From Apostichopus californicus (Eukaryota; Echinodermata; Holothuroidea; Aspidochirotida; Stichopodidae): a stretch of DNA of 31,997 bases. This document shows positions 19,161-29,957 of the stretch, one piece after another (position 1 is the first letter of the stretch; each line of letters starts with the position of its first letter). The notes under the pieces were generated by a model. It had not been told where the DNA came from. It did not search any database and saw only the letters and a program-made list of their open reading frames with translations. Where the stretch lies: contig JAIPMN010005301.1 in NCBI GenBank assembly GCA_020650975.1, positions 1-31,997 on the forward strand. Reading direction: 5' to 3'. The translations under genes were made by a program, and so were the position numbers.

Positions 19161-22100
19161 AGGGAGAGGAGGAGGATGGTTTAGAAAATAGAGACAAGGA
19201 AAGGATAACCTATCCAAGGCAAATTTGTTAGTTTCTGCATCTTTCATGAATGGCAGACATTTATATTGTATTCAGCTGGTGTAACAGATGGGAGATTTAT
19301 TAATGTTAAGTCGATCTGTTGAGGCCTTTGATGCTCTAATCAATATGTATGTCCCTTGTGAATGAAGATGATAATATTGCCACTGTTAGGAATGCTGGAT
19401 AGCTTAGGTATATATGACATAGCACAATGAGGTCGGTGTGGGACACAGGAGTGACATATATTGTTCTTTCTCTCCACACCTCATAAACCGGAAAAATGGC
19501 TTTTAAAACGGCTTAACCTGGAAAAATGGCTTTCGTGGTGGTTAAATTTGTAGTACAAACTGTCCTCTCCTACTTCCTTGCATTAAATTACCAGTCATAA
19601 CTCTGTCAGTGGCATATTAGTGTTGCCTTCTAGCAAGCCCATCAGGCAATATATCCTATGGTCTTGAATGATTACAAACCCCCAACAAGCATTTTAGTGC
19701 ATTCCTCAAAAAATCCCTTTCTTTATCTGAGATATACTGTAGGACCTAATTTGAGTCTAAGAATAATTTTGTAGAATCTCCAGGAAAGAGCACTCCTGTA
19801 AACTTTTATCAATTTCTGGTAAACTTTTGAGATAGTTGTGATGACCTTTAAACCATAGGGTACACAAGCCCTTCTCAATATGAACCTACAGTATGTTATG
19901 TTGCAGGAAATTGTACTATTTTCTCCAAACAGTTTTACAGGAGGGAAGGCAAAGTTCAGCAATTTCAAAATAGAAAGTCAATTGACAGCTACTCATATCC
20001 GCTAATAAGTGGTCACAATCTGAGGGGAGGGATCATTTCGTTAACTGCTTTCATTCAAATTATGTTACTCTACATTCCTATGTGTTTCCTGGGTATCATG
20101 TAGAGTTCAAGGTTCAAACTTCATATATACCTGTATCTTGCTTCTCTTCTTTGGCATAGCTATTTGTGCATGTCATTGTCCATAGACCATAAGTCAAAAT
20201 ATGTTGCAAACCTCATAGGGAATGTCGATGATGGTTGCTAAGGGAAAGACCTCAGCCAAATACTATTGGATAGACATGTTAGTCCAGCTCTGCTTTGATT
20301 TTGTCACTAACTCTGCCTCAACCAGCACATGGACATTAGTAAAGCACTCTAATATTTGTCATTAATGCTTAGTGTAATTTATGGCTAAGTATCCATGAGG
20401 TTAGTGTAAATGGATGAAACTGAGTGTGAATATGAATGAGTTATTCTGCAGAATTGCAGATAAATGTAACGTCCATGACTGCCAGACCATAAGTGGAATT
20501 TGCTGGACGAAAACGCCAGAAAACCAACTCAAAAAGTTATATTTGTCTCTGGGATGTAAATGACGTTGTCCAATTGAGTGTGATTCTTAAATATATTTCC
20601 CAACTAATTATTTTGGCAGGTAAGGGCAGTGAGGTTGTTTAAGGGCAGTGAAAGTTGCTTATATTTTTCCTGAATACCCTCACACCATTCTCACCCTCAA
20701 TTGTTCACATGACAAAAGTCCATTTGTTTTTGATATTAAGGATAGCCGGCAGTTTTCAGGAAAGTGAAGAATTAATATTTCTTTCTCATGGGTTTTACTC
20801 ATACACATTATGCCCATCAATTTACACCCAAAGTTGGTGTCCATCAGAGTTTTGGAGTGATATAAAATAAAAACTAAAAAAAAAACAAACTTGTGAAATG
20901 GTTGAGAATTGATATAATCCTGAGATATGAGCGAGTGATATGCTTGTTATGGATTACAAGGAAAATGTCAACAATTGTTTGCCTTGAAATGTGCTATCCA
21001 ATCCTCAGTTCAGGTCGCAACTGTGCTTTCCCTAATAGGAAGAAATGGCGAATGGCTACTCCCACAAACACCTCCAGAGGCATACCAAATGCTTGATGAA
21101 AGTTCAGTATTCATAGCTGGTAAGAGTAAACTGCTATTACCGCTTTTAGGTAATTCGGTGATTTACCCTTTCAGAGGTTCCGGTATAAGAATGTTTATAC
21201 GTCATAAACTTGCAGCCGATTAAAGAATATTCAAACCTTTTCAAGAGTAAACAAATAAAAGTTGTGAAAAGTATGTTTTTTCAATGTTTGTACTCTTTTC
21301 TTATTTATTTATTATAACTGTACTTTTTCTTTGAAATGCATTAACTTGGTAACTGTAATTCATTACATTATGTCTTGGTTATTCTATCATACTTAATTCT
21401 CTTGGACAATTAAACCAGTAGAAATGAGGGATACACAGGAAACCATACAGTAAAGTAACTAGATGGTCAATTGACCAATAAACTGCAGGACATTATTTGG
21501 CAAAGATATATAATGAAACATCTGCCACGAACATGCTGGATTGTAGATCTTCTCAGAGTTGAAAAGCATACAAAAGTATGTTGGTTATATAAATTATCAG
21601 TGAAGTCATAGAAACACTGTATTCTACACGGAACCCTTTAATGAGCTGTGACTGCGTGGTCATACATCTACACAATCTACTGTCATGTGTAGGTTTTAAC
21701 AGATTGTTACTGTAAAGCCTTTTGATGTCGCATGATGACAGTAATCTCTAAAAGAAAGCAAACATCACGATTCAGAGATGTTCGGTCACCATTCCACATT
21801 ATTAATATTGTAAGTCTTATCCAAACTTCCGATACTTCAGCAATATTTATACAGCTATGATCAATATACAAATAAAATTGTTATTTACTTAAAAAATATT
21901 TCCGCTTATATTTTCCTTTGCAACTCACGACACTCCCCCACCCCCCCCCTCCCAAACATAAACATTCGATTACACTAGAAAGTGAGAAAAAAGTTAAACA
22001 ATTGCACGATAAGTATACCTGCTAATAATAAACGAATGATATTTGAGGAGGAATTGTAAATGAGCAGTTGCCATGGTGAAAACTGATCAAAACAGTCACG

Positions 22101-24170
22101 GAAATGATGCATTTTCCAAAGGAAATGGATTAAAGGAATTGAAACCAAGAGTAATCCTAAATTGGACTTGATCTTTTAAGATCGGCTAAGAACAGTAAAT
22201 TAAAGGTTCGAAAAAGAAAGTACACCATCTCTTTCAGAAGTATAAATTAGCCAGAAGCAACAGAACTGAAACCTCTCTCCAACCAGCCATAGATCATGTG
22301 AGTGGGAAGAGTACTCCAATTAGCAAGCCTTGTGACATGTGACGTGGAGTGACAACTTTGTATTGTGTCTCGTGATGAGAAAGGGTTATGGGATATGATG
22401 ATAAATTGTAACACACTCTTCTTCTTTCTGACACCCTCTATCTTTAGAAAAAAAGGCTCTCTGCTATCCTACATGAATGCTATCAAAAGTGACATTTATT
22501 GTCCACAAAACCCTGTTTGAGCTTGCAAAATTATTCTGGGACATTCAGGTAAAGGCAGAGAGGGGGAAGGGAGAATGTTACAAACATGATAGTAACCAGT
22601 CTTAACGAGTAAAACTAGCCATGAAGGAAGTGTGACGTCAATTGCTATCCATTTGGCAAGCAATGACACCGTTGTTTTCACATGACATCCTGATTATGAT
22701 TGTAGCGAGATGAAAACGGATGTCTCAAAGTTTGGACAATATTTTGAAAATGTTGATCTTTCAACCATATTTGGCAAAAATACTTATTTACAAACATTTC
22801 AATACACATGCTTATAATAAGCTGGAAAATCTCTCTAATCATAATACAACATTTGGTAACAATCAATGAAAGGATAAAATAACATAAAAAAAATTGATGA
22901 AGAAGAAAATAATACAGACATTCATATTTATATATATAGCACAAGGGTACGAACAATACAAAAAAAAAAAAAAAATCCCCCATTCCTTCCCATGTACATA
23001 GCACAATCGTATCACCATACACACTGTATTAAAAATGATCACATTTATATATCGAGTTGTTTGTTCCTTTCAAGAGTTAAAAACACAAAAATGGTTCAAA
23101 ATTGAAAAAAATAATATTAAATAATTGCATGAACGTTTCTGGTGTTTTCCAATGGTATTTGATCTACAGCTCGTATTTTGAAAATGTTGCTGAGCCATCT
23201 GACTGACTTGGTCGATATCACACACCATCAAACAGAGACTTGACCTCGAACCAGAGATGAAGGTCTAAATCACAGAACAGCTTCCAAAAGAAAGTATACG
23301 TTGAAAGGTGTTCCACAATGATACGGTGAATAACGTCTCTGTGCTACCAGCTTACACTTCTCCCCTAGCAACCTCCTTCCTACCTGGAATAGCACACTGT
23401 ACAGTCCTGAATTAAATAACAGATCATTTTCTAGATCAAATGTAGAAACTTACAGTTTTCTTGAAATTCTTAGCTGGCCATTACAACACACCAAACTGAC
23501 CGCAACAACATCCCAAACCGACCAGAACAATGTTTTGACAACCTAAAGTGAATATTTAGTGAATAATCCCTTAAACCCCCCAAGCTCTCCATGACAATGT
23601 CTCAGTACTATTGGCTTAATCATTCCAACACCCTATTAGCTGACTATTGCAATACACTAACATCCTTAGCTTACTGTTTCACTAACCTATATATATCATG
23701 AACACAATACTTTAACAACAAAACAAAAAACAATTACAATAGTTGACTTTGCACTGGGTTCAAACTTAATGGAAGACTAACAACTTACCAAAAAAACTAA
23801 ATCAAATTTCAAAATTGAAAATGGATAAGCAAAATATATTGCCATAGTACCTTTAACTATTTTAATAATCTTTTACAAATCTCGTAAAATGAGTTGATCG
23901 GAAACATTTTTGTCTCTGATGTGATTGTGAATGTAAAACGGTAAGCAAATTTCTACCCCCTTATGACTTTCTTCTCTTTTTGCCCTTCAGCATCACACTA
24001 GATTTCATCAGTATTACAAACTTCCCAGATCTTTATACTGCCATGGCTTCCCAGGAGAATGTGTCTATGCATATCCAAAAATGATATTTTATTTGCAATT
24101 AAAACCGACAAGTTTTTATTATATAATGATTTGAATAAACTGTACATACAAATCTGTTGAAAGAAGTGTT

Positions 24171-24189
24171 AGCATGTTTTAAACATGCT
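24171..24189. repeat. Near-perfect palindrome AGCATGTTT/AAACATGCT
   Basis: Two 9-bp complementary arms, 24171-24179 and 24181-24189, flank a single central T. A protein-binding palindrome is possible, but nothing nearby supports a role. Confidence 0.8.
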
Positions 24190-25916
24190 TTTGTGTTCAA
24201 AGTTTCTTTAATATTGTTCGAAGTAAAAGCCCCTTTTATGAAATCACATGATAAAATTTATGATGATGTGATGTCGTAGGTCATTTGGGATGCAAACTTC
24301 CACACACTGACTGCTGAAATGATACTGTACGTAACTAATGTATAAGGCCCACCTCAAGAACATCATGTCATATCAAGTTTTCTAAAATTTCAGTCCCTGT
24401 CATCAAACACTAAGCTATGAATAAATTCTTGTCATTTCCAATTATTTGAATTGTAAAAAGGGATTATTTATTATTGATCTGTACCTTAGTGATAGTCAGC
24501 CATTACTGTACATTTAGTATAGTAACATTGACAATTACTGCACTACTACACAAGCCACTGTACATCTCAGACATGCAGTTTTAACCCAACCAGACCAGAA
24601 CACATAAATACTTATCAAATATCGTCAAGGTTGTCCAGTTTCTGATGTTTAAAACTCCACAAAGAGATTTTCTAGGTGATGGAGTCCTTTACAAGGTGTT
24701 TAGTTGTATCCGTAGATAAAAAAATTGTGTCAGTTTTACTTATCAAAACCTCTTCTCTTATGATGAGGAATTCGTATCAGTTAGTTGCTGCTCGGACGAG
24801 TAAATCAACATGTGAGTAACCATAAGAGCTTGCCAATTCACATGTGGCGATGCTTTTCAGAGTTATTTTACATTGCTTCTATGCAGTTGGCCATAGGGCA
24901 AGGGATTCTGTCTTGCAATAATTGTAAGTAAACATAGGGTCTTGTCCATAAAAGTATGTTTACACTAAAATACAGTTAAAAATGCACTTAAATTTTTTTC
25001 AATATTGGACTTCTTACTCCACTTCTTCAAATGAAACTTGACTAGTCAAACTATGAAGTTAAGGACCTCTTTTTATCTCTAATATGAGATTCTTAATATT
25101 TAAACAGCACAAAAAATTAGGTTCATCAACATCGTCTCAAACAAGTTGCTATAAGACTCAGAAGCAAGGCGAATCTTGTGCATAACACTAATAACCTTCT
25201 CACGCCCACAATTAAAAGGGTTGCATAATTTGAGCCAAATGGGAATGTCAAACACAATCACATAATTCAGTGTTTTATAGATGAATTTAAAAGTTTCGGT
25301 TTGCAAGGTATTTACAAGCAACAGATTCCTCTCAATAAGCAATGTCACAGGTGTTTACACACGACATCAGTCTGATGATCGTGTGACCTATACGAAGTAC
25401 AGACCAAAGCTTTCATGTCGTATTCACTTCGACTCAAACATTACAGCTTGATTTTCTGTTTATGCTCAATTCTTTATTCCAACGATGCATCGAAGAAAAA
25501 GTACATTGTGGAAGTTTTATTAACAAACGAAACAGCACATTGTTCTCATTACTGTGTTGACAGGCATGTCAATTGTTCTTGAACACCCTCACATTATTTA
25601 TTTAATAAGACGTTCAGAGATAGAGTAATTTGATTTTGGGCATGATTGTGTGTTTCTTCTTATAAGCCACCTCACTATAAAAGACCCAATTGAATATATC
25701 ATTCATAGAACAAACATGGCAAATTACTACATACAGAATCAAGGCAAAAAGACAGGAGAACAAGAGCTGTGAGGAAACAGGTACAGCAAGGAAAATATAG
25801 AAAACGTTCCTTAGCTGTCATGGTAACCACTTTTTTTAACCACAATTTGTTTTATCCATCAAATTTGCATGGTCTTTAACAAACCAACCAGGACATGGGT
25901 GGGTGGAAAGGTGAGT

Positions 25917-25932
25917 GGGTGGGGAGGGAGGG
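25917..25932 (+). other. G-quadruplex motif with single-base loops
   Basis: The order is GGG-T-GGGG-A-GGG-A-GGG, four G tracts with 1-nt loops, which typically folds into a very stable parallel quadruplex. Further GGG tracts precede it (25897-25903). On the minus strand, the FAM219-like sense, it is C-rich. Confidence 0.8.
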
Positions 25933-27228
25933 AGTAATTTCTTAACCACCAAAATTATACATAACTATGTTTATATAGAATGTTTTTCCCCCAATCATTA
26001 CCTTTTCGAGTGAATTAATAGAAATTTATGTGAGCATGGCCATACAGACAACCAGCAGCCACAATCGATCATTAATTTCATGAATATGCATGATGTGTAC
26101 ATCAATATGCATATTTCTGAACTATTTAGCTGTCAAGGTGTAAACAGTGAAACTATAGGAGAAAGAGAGAGAGAAAAAACAGGGATAAAGTTAACTTGTA
26201 AATGGTAAAAACACTCTTTGAAACTCCTTTCTGTATGAGTTCTAGGTTTGCTAGATAAAATCAAGACTAAAATGCTCTCTAAAGCAAATACTGTGCTACG
26301 TGCATAGATTACCGAGATAAGAGGTCAAAGGGTATATATATACCAGTAAGGAACCATCAGCAAGACTAAGATAATTTCAAGTAAAATAGTAACCACTTTG
26401 GGTTCTTTTGGGCATATATTTGTCGAAAATACTCAATACTTCCCTTCCATAGAGACCTGCTGCCAATCAGCTGGGGAGACACATATATGGATAGATAGTA
26501 TCTATACACCACAAAACTGTAGGTGCTTTTATACAGTAGTCTAATTGGTAAATATGGTATCTGAATTCACAGGCCAGGTATGCGGGACGGTGAGCAAGAA
26601 CATTTATGTCATCAACCTCATGTCAATACAGAGACTGAATATATCAGTCAACATCATGTAAACAATACATGGAGTGAATTTGTAAACAAGATGTCAATTT
26701 GCTGTAGATATGTCATTGTAAGACTGTTTTTCAGGTATTGTTGAGATGTTTACATCATACAGGTCTGTGTAATGGATTACATTCTTGGAGTCCAACCTAT
26801 TTATGTAGTATAGTATTTTTAAATTTTTTTTTAGCTGGAGTGTTTCCTAAATTGCTAGTACAACTGCCGATTGGATTTAGAGTGCACATGGTGAGGGGAG
26901 ACAGGTAAGAGAAGTGTGAAATAAATTGATACGTTACGGCTGAGTTAGACACTGACAGATGGAATGTATCGACTGATGTGGCTAACACATGAGTCAAAAT
27001 GCCGACAACATAGCCTGCACGGCTGTCTTGGCCTATTGAAGTTCTAGTTTAAAAGGTAACAAAAATATAAATACCACCAGCTTGCTATCTAATACTCCTA
27101 TGAGAATTTTTACACAAAATGGTTACATTAACAAAGCCAACATTGTCAGTGTGATCAAACACGAGCAGTTAAAATCCTCGATACGGAATGTCTCGATATC
27201 GGCCTTCCAAGCCGCCTTTAAATACTCT

Positions 27229-27234
27229 TTTATT
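27229..27234 (-). terminator. Candidate polyadenylation signal of the FAM219-like gene
   Basis: Plus-strand TTTATT is AATAAA on the minus strand, about 240 nt past the stop codon. Several other TTTATT words lie farther left, so this is only the nearest candidate. Confidence 0.3.
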
Positions 27235-27473
27235 ACATGGCCGACTAGAGGAACTGGGAGACCCATCCTCGTACTGACATATTACCCTGCCAGTCGACCG
27301 TGGTACTGCGGTAATGGTTGTAATATCAGCAGCTGCCGGGGTTGTCCGAATAAATCCCTGCCAGGTGGAGCAGGTCAAAGGTCACAGGTGTGAGCGACAT
27401 CACTTTGAAGGAGCAGTAAACATTACGGTGGCGACGAAGGAATTCTGCAAGGCTAATAATGAAGAGGCTAAGA
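27235..27473 (-). other. Proximal 3' UTR of the FAM219-like gene
   Basis: This stretch is richer in GC than its surroundings. Overlapping open frames on both strands (27082-27393 plus, 27169-27378 minus) reflect this composition rather than genes. It directly follows the FAM219 stop codon in minus orientation. Confidence 0.5.
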
Positions 27474-29957
27474 TCACTGTAAGCAGCAGTTGACCTGTGT
27501 CTGGCAGCAGATACACCTCTCGTTCATCGGCCGCGGTGGTATCAGGTCTAATTCTTCGTCGTCAGGAATCTCATCCAGCCTGTAGCCGTCTTTAATCAGT
27601 TGCTCTTTCACATCTTGATTTGGCTGTAAGAGATAAAGAGAAAAGTTCATCTTCTGAAAGTCGTAAAAAAAAAACAACCTCTCCTACGAACCGCAGGGAG
27701 AACGGACTAATAAATCTCGCTGGCTTTTTGTCTTCGTAGAGTCTCGCCGCTCGTAAAAACATTTATGAGTACATATGCTGTTGTTGTTGTTGTCATATTT
27801 TTATATGTAATTGCAGAGTGTGTCTGCATCTGTATTCTCTGTGTGTTAATTGATCGATGTATGTTCACAATAACAGAGTGTGATGAGCAGTAGTTTTGAA
27901 CTCTCAGAGTTATTATTTGATTTGAGCAGCTTCTGAACAGCTAGCAGGGACCATGTTTTAAAGAACCTGCGGCCGGGGATAATGGTATGATTTAGCGACA
28001 GAATATTTTATATCTATACAGCTTCATGCTGATATTTCAGTTAAACCTCGTCTTGTATTGTGCAGGAGAGAGACTAATGTATGTTCAACAAATCCTTCTT
28101 CCTACACCCTGAATGGAACACCCCTGAATAGAAAACCTCTGAAGAGGACCCCTGAATAGAACAACCCCTGAATAGCATCCCCTCTGCATAGAGCACCCCT
28201 GAATAGAGCACCCCTGAATAGAGCACCCCTGAATAGAACAACCCCTGAATAGAACACCCCTGAATAGAACCACTCTGATTATAAGATCCTTGAATAGAAC
28301 ACCCCTTCATATCGTTCTGCCTTTAATAGAGCTATGTACTTTAACCTAAAGGTAAAACAGCTCTGAAATCTGATCACCAATCTGATCATCAACCAACATC
28401 CCAAAACTAACCAGGTTTGCATGTTTCTACGGGACAAGCTTACGTGTCTCCTCATAACCTCAGTACTCTAGCTCTACCGTGTGTAGTGTGAACTGGTAAC
28501 CTTTGTACACTTTGCGCCCTCCATGACCAGACCACACCGGTCAATGACCTTCCTTTTTCTCATTCTACCACTCAAGTTGTCAAGAACAGTCTGTCCCAGA
28601 ATTTAAATTCTGAACTGATAGACCTTACAGACATCCCTCTGGAATTTTATTTTGAACCAAATATTGTAATTGTCAGTCGGACAGGTGACCGAGTAAACAA
28701 AAGACATTTTTATTCAGATAATTCCGCTTTCATACGTGCATTACAAATTTTCCCCACTTTCTGTCCACCTATGGTGAAGGCGATTACTTCTCTTTGCTAA
28801 CGACTAGTAAACACTCTCGTTTAGCATATTCTCGAGGGACACCCGGGACTCTTCTTGGACGTCAAGATAACTCTTAAGCGAAGTCGAGAGTGTAATTGAC
28901 AAACAACCTCCGATAATACTGGAATACCTTCTATGCAAAGTCTGTTTGACGAAACGACGTCGGAGGGAAACTTCATCAATTATTCAGGTGTATCTGTGAA
29001 CTACAGTGCGTTAATACCTGAAACATATGGTGTAATATTGAGTCTAAACCAATTTCACTTCAGTCCCCCTTTATTGAGCCATTAAAATTTAATCCCAGGT
29101 ACTACGTCAATGCAAAATAACAGATCGCAAGTCTTGATACTAAACTACAAGGAAAACAAATATTCTCTCCTCTCTCCTGGATAAATAAGTAAACATTTAT
29201 TATATATTTTATAATTTTATTATATAATTTATAACTATTTGCTACAATGAACAAACTTATTGCTTGGTAAACATGTGATACATTGCATTCTAAACCTCCT
29301 CCTTAGGGTTAAAATATAAGGTCATGAATATTTTAATATCTTTCCACCCACACAAGTGTCTTTGACTTTCCGTAGTGGCTTTGACTTTTCCGTAGTGGCA
29401 ATGCTTATATGTCAGAGTAGAGAGGAATGCAAGCACCTCTGGCATATGGTGATCATGTTCCATGATGAACAATGAATACATTCTTGGTGTATTAATAAAA
29501 AATAAAAAAACAAGAACACATAATCAAGGAATTTCTTTTTCCTCAAAGGCCAAGAAATGTTAAATAAACTTTATGGAAAGAACCATCTACTATTCAATAG
29601 TATAAATTTACTAATTTTGCTCAGATAAAAAAAGAAAAAAAAAAGCTTACAGCATTTTAGAACAAGTCTGTGTGATGAATTAAAGTGAACTTTGTTCACT
29701 CACAATTTAGGGTGCCAAAAAGAATTGATGACTAAATATGCAGTACAGGGGAACCAAAAAAAAAATGAAAAAAAAAAGAATAGGTTCAAGATTAGATCAG
29801 GCAGTCCCAACCTTGACAAGAATGAATCATAATGAACCCATTCTCACCAAAAAAAAAAGAATAACATAAATAATAAATATAAATAAAAAAAAAAAAAATA
29901 ATTGTATTTTAACTTACCTGTGATGAAGTCAGGGCAACAATATCAAACTCCTCCTCA
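27474..29957 (-). CDS. FAM219A: FAM219A/B-like protein, last two coding exons (5' part outside the window)
   Basis: The penultimate exon is 29957-29918 (40 nt: one base finishing a codon, then EEEFDIVALTSSQ). The last exon is 27623-27474 (49 codons plus TGA, starting PNQDVKEQ). Donor CAG|GTAAGT and acceptors TTTTACAG and CTTACAG fit, with a phase 0 junction. The last exon contains IKDGYRLDEIPDDEELDLIP, followed by PRPMNERCICCQTQVNCCLQ. This closely matches human FAM219A, which has LLKDGYRLDEIPDDEDLDLIP and a short CxCC-containing tail. Human FAM219A has a longer Ser-rich stretch where this exon has VALTSSQ. The family's molecular function is not established. The terminal cysteine cluster might be acylated or bind metal, which is inference. 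I found no convincing upstream exon between 29958 and 31997. Assignment to the A or B paralogue is not possible. Confidence 0.9.
28107..28306. repeat. 15-bp minisatellite, about 13 units
   Basis: The core unit is CCCTGAATAGAACAC with variants (AGAGCAC, AGAACAAC). Units are 13-16 bp and diverge toward both ends. The three cleanest neighbouring copies lie between about 28196 and 28240. Because 15 is a multiple of three, minus-strand frames read as repeated SGVLY or IQGCS pentapeptides, a by-product of the repeat and not a gene. It is inside the last intron of the FAM219-like gene. Confidence 0.93.
29885..29898 (-). repeat. U14 tract downstream of the FAM219 40-nt exon donor
   Basis: Fourteen A on the plus strand give U14 in the minus-strand transcript, about 19-32 nt after the 5' splice site at 29917. 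More U-rich blocks follow, to about 29630. U-rich sequence just after a donor is a known context for TIA1/ELAV-type splicing control; here that is inference. Confidence 0.7.

Larger units (their letters stand above)
18610..20871 (+). other. Probable COPS2 3' UTR and flank
   Basis: I see no coding exon. Direct repeats stand out: a 17-bp word GACGTCTTCAGGGGTCA at 18721 and 18741, GGAAAAATGGCTTT twice near 19489-19532, and AAGGGCAGTGA twice near 20624-20651. A G13 run lies at 19148-19160. ATTAAA at 19582-19587 and AATAAA at 20866-20871 are candidate polyadenylation signals; I cannot tell which, if either, is used. Confidence 0.5.
20872..27228. other. Long non-coding stretch between COPS2 and the FAM219-like gene
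   Basis: More than 6 kb of AT-rich sequence with no exon I can recognise on either strand. The right part could be a long 3' UTR of the minus-strand FAM219-like gene, but nothing proves this. Notable short structures are a C-rich run at 21935-21953, a near-perfect palindrome at 24171-24189, a strong G-quadruplex motif at 25917-25932 and a 14-bp TA-rich palindrome at 26331-26344. Open frames such as 20975-21223, 22678-23022 and 25100-25348 match no family I know. Confidence 0.55.
27624..29917 (-). other. FAM219-like last intron
   Basis: An intron of 2,294 nt. It contains the 15-bp minisatellite at 28107-28306, a GTT/TTG run near 27779, AT-rich sequence at 29195-29235 and many A-runs (U-runs in the transcript) at 29630-29898. 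I see no further exon. Confidence 0.8.

Noticed and set aside
19041..19247. Proline-rich minus-strand open frame
   Set aside because: The proline run is the translation of the complement of the G13 purine tract; no homology or splice structure.
22678..23022. 114-aa minus-strand open frame with hydrophobic, Phe-rich start
   Set aside because: The Phe run comes from a poly-A/poly-T tract, and the composition is that of AT-rich non-coding DNA; no recognisable family.
26331..26344. GGTATATATATACC palindrome as a promoter TATA element
   Set aside because: Simple TA repeat with no gene start on either strand.
27082..27393. Overlapping open frames on both strands next to the FAM219 stop (27082-27393 plus, 27169-27378 minus)
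   Set aside because: Higher GC lowers stop frequency here; neither translation resembles a known protein, and the interval fits the 3' UTR of FAM219.
28107..28306. CRISPR-like regular repeat
   Set aside because: Units of 15 bp follow one another without unique spacers, and the genome is eukaryotic.
28074..28310. Minus-strand open frames with repeated SGVLY / IQGCS, resembling a pentapeptide-repeat protein
   Set aside because: The repeat is purely a 15-bp minisatellite; two overlapping frames are open for the same reason, the units drift, and it lies in an intron.
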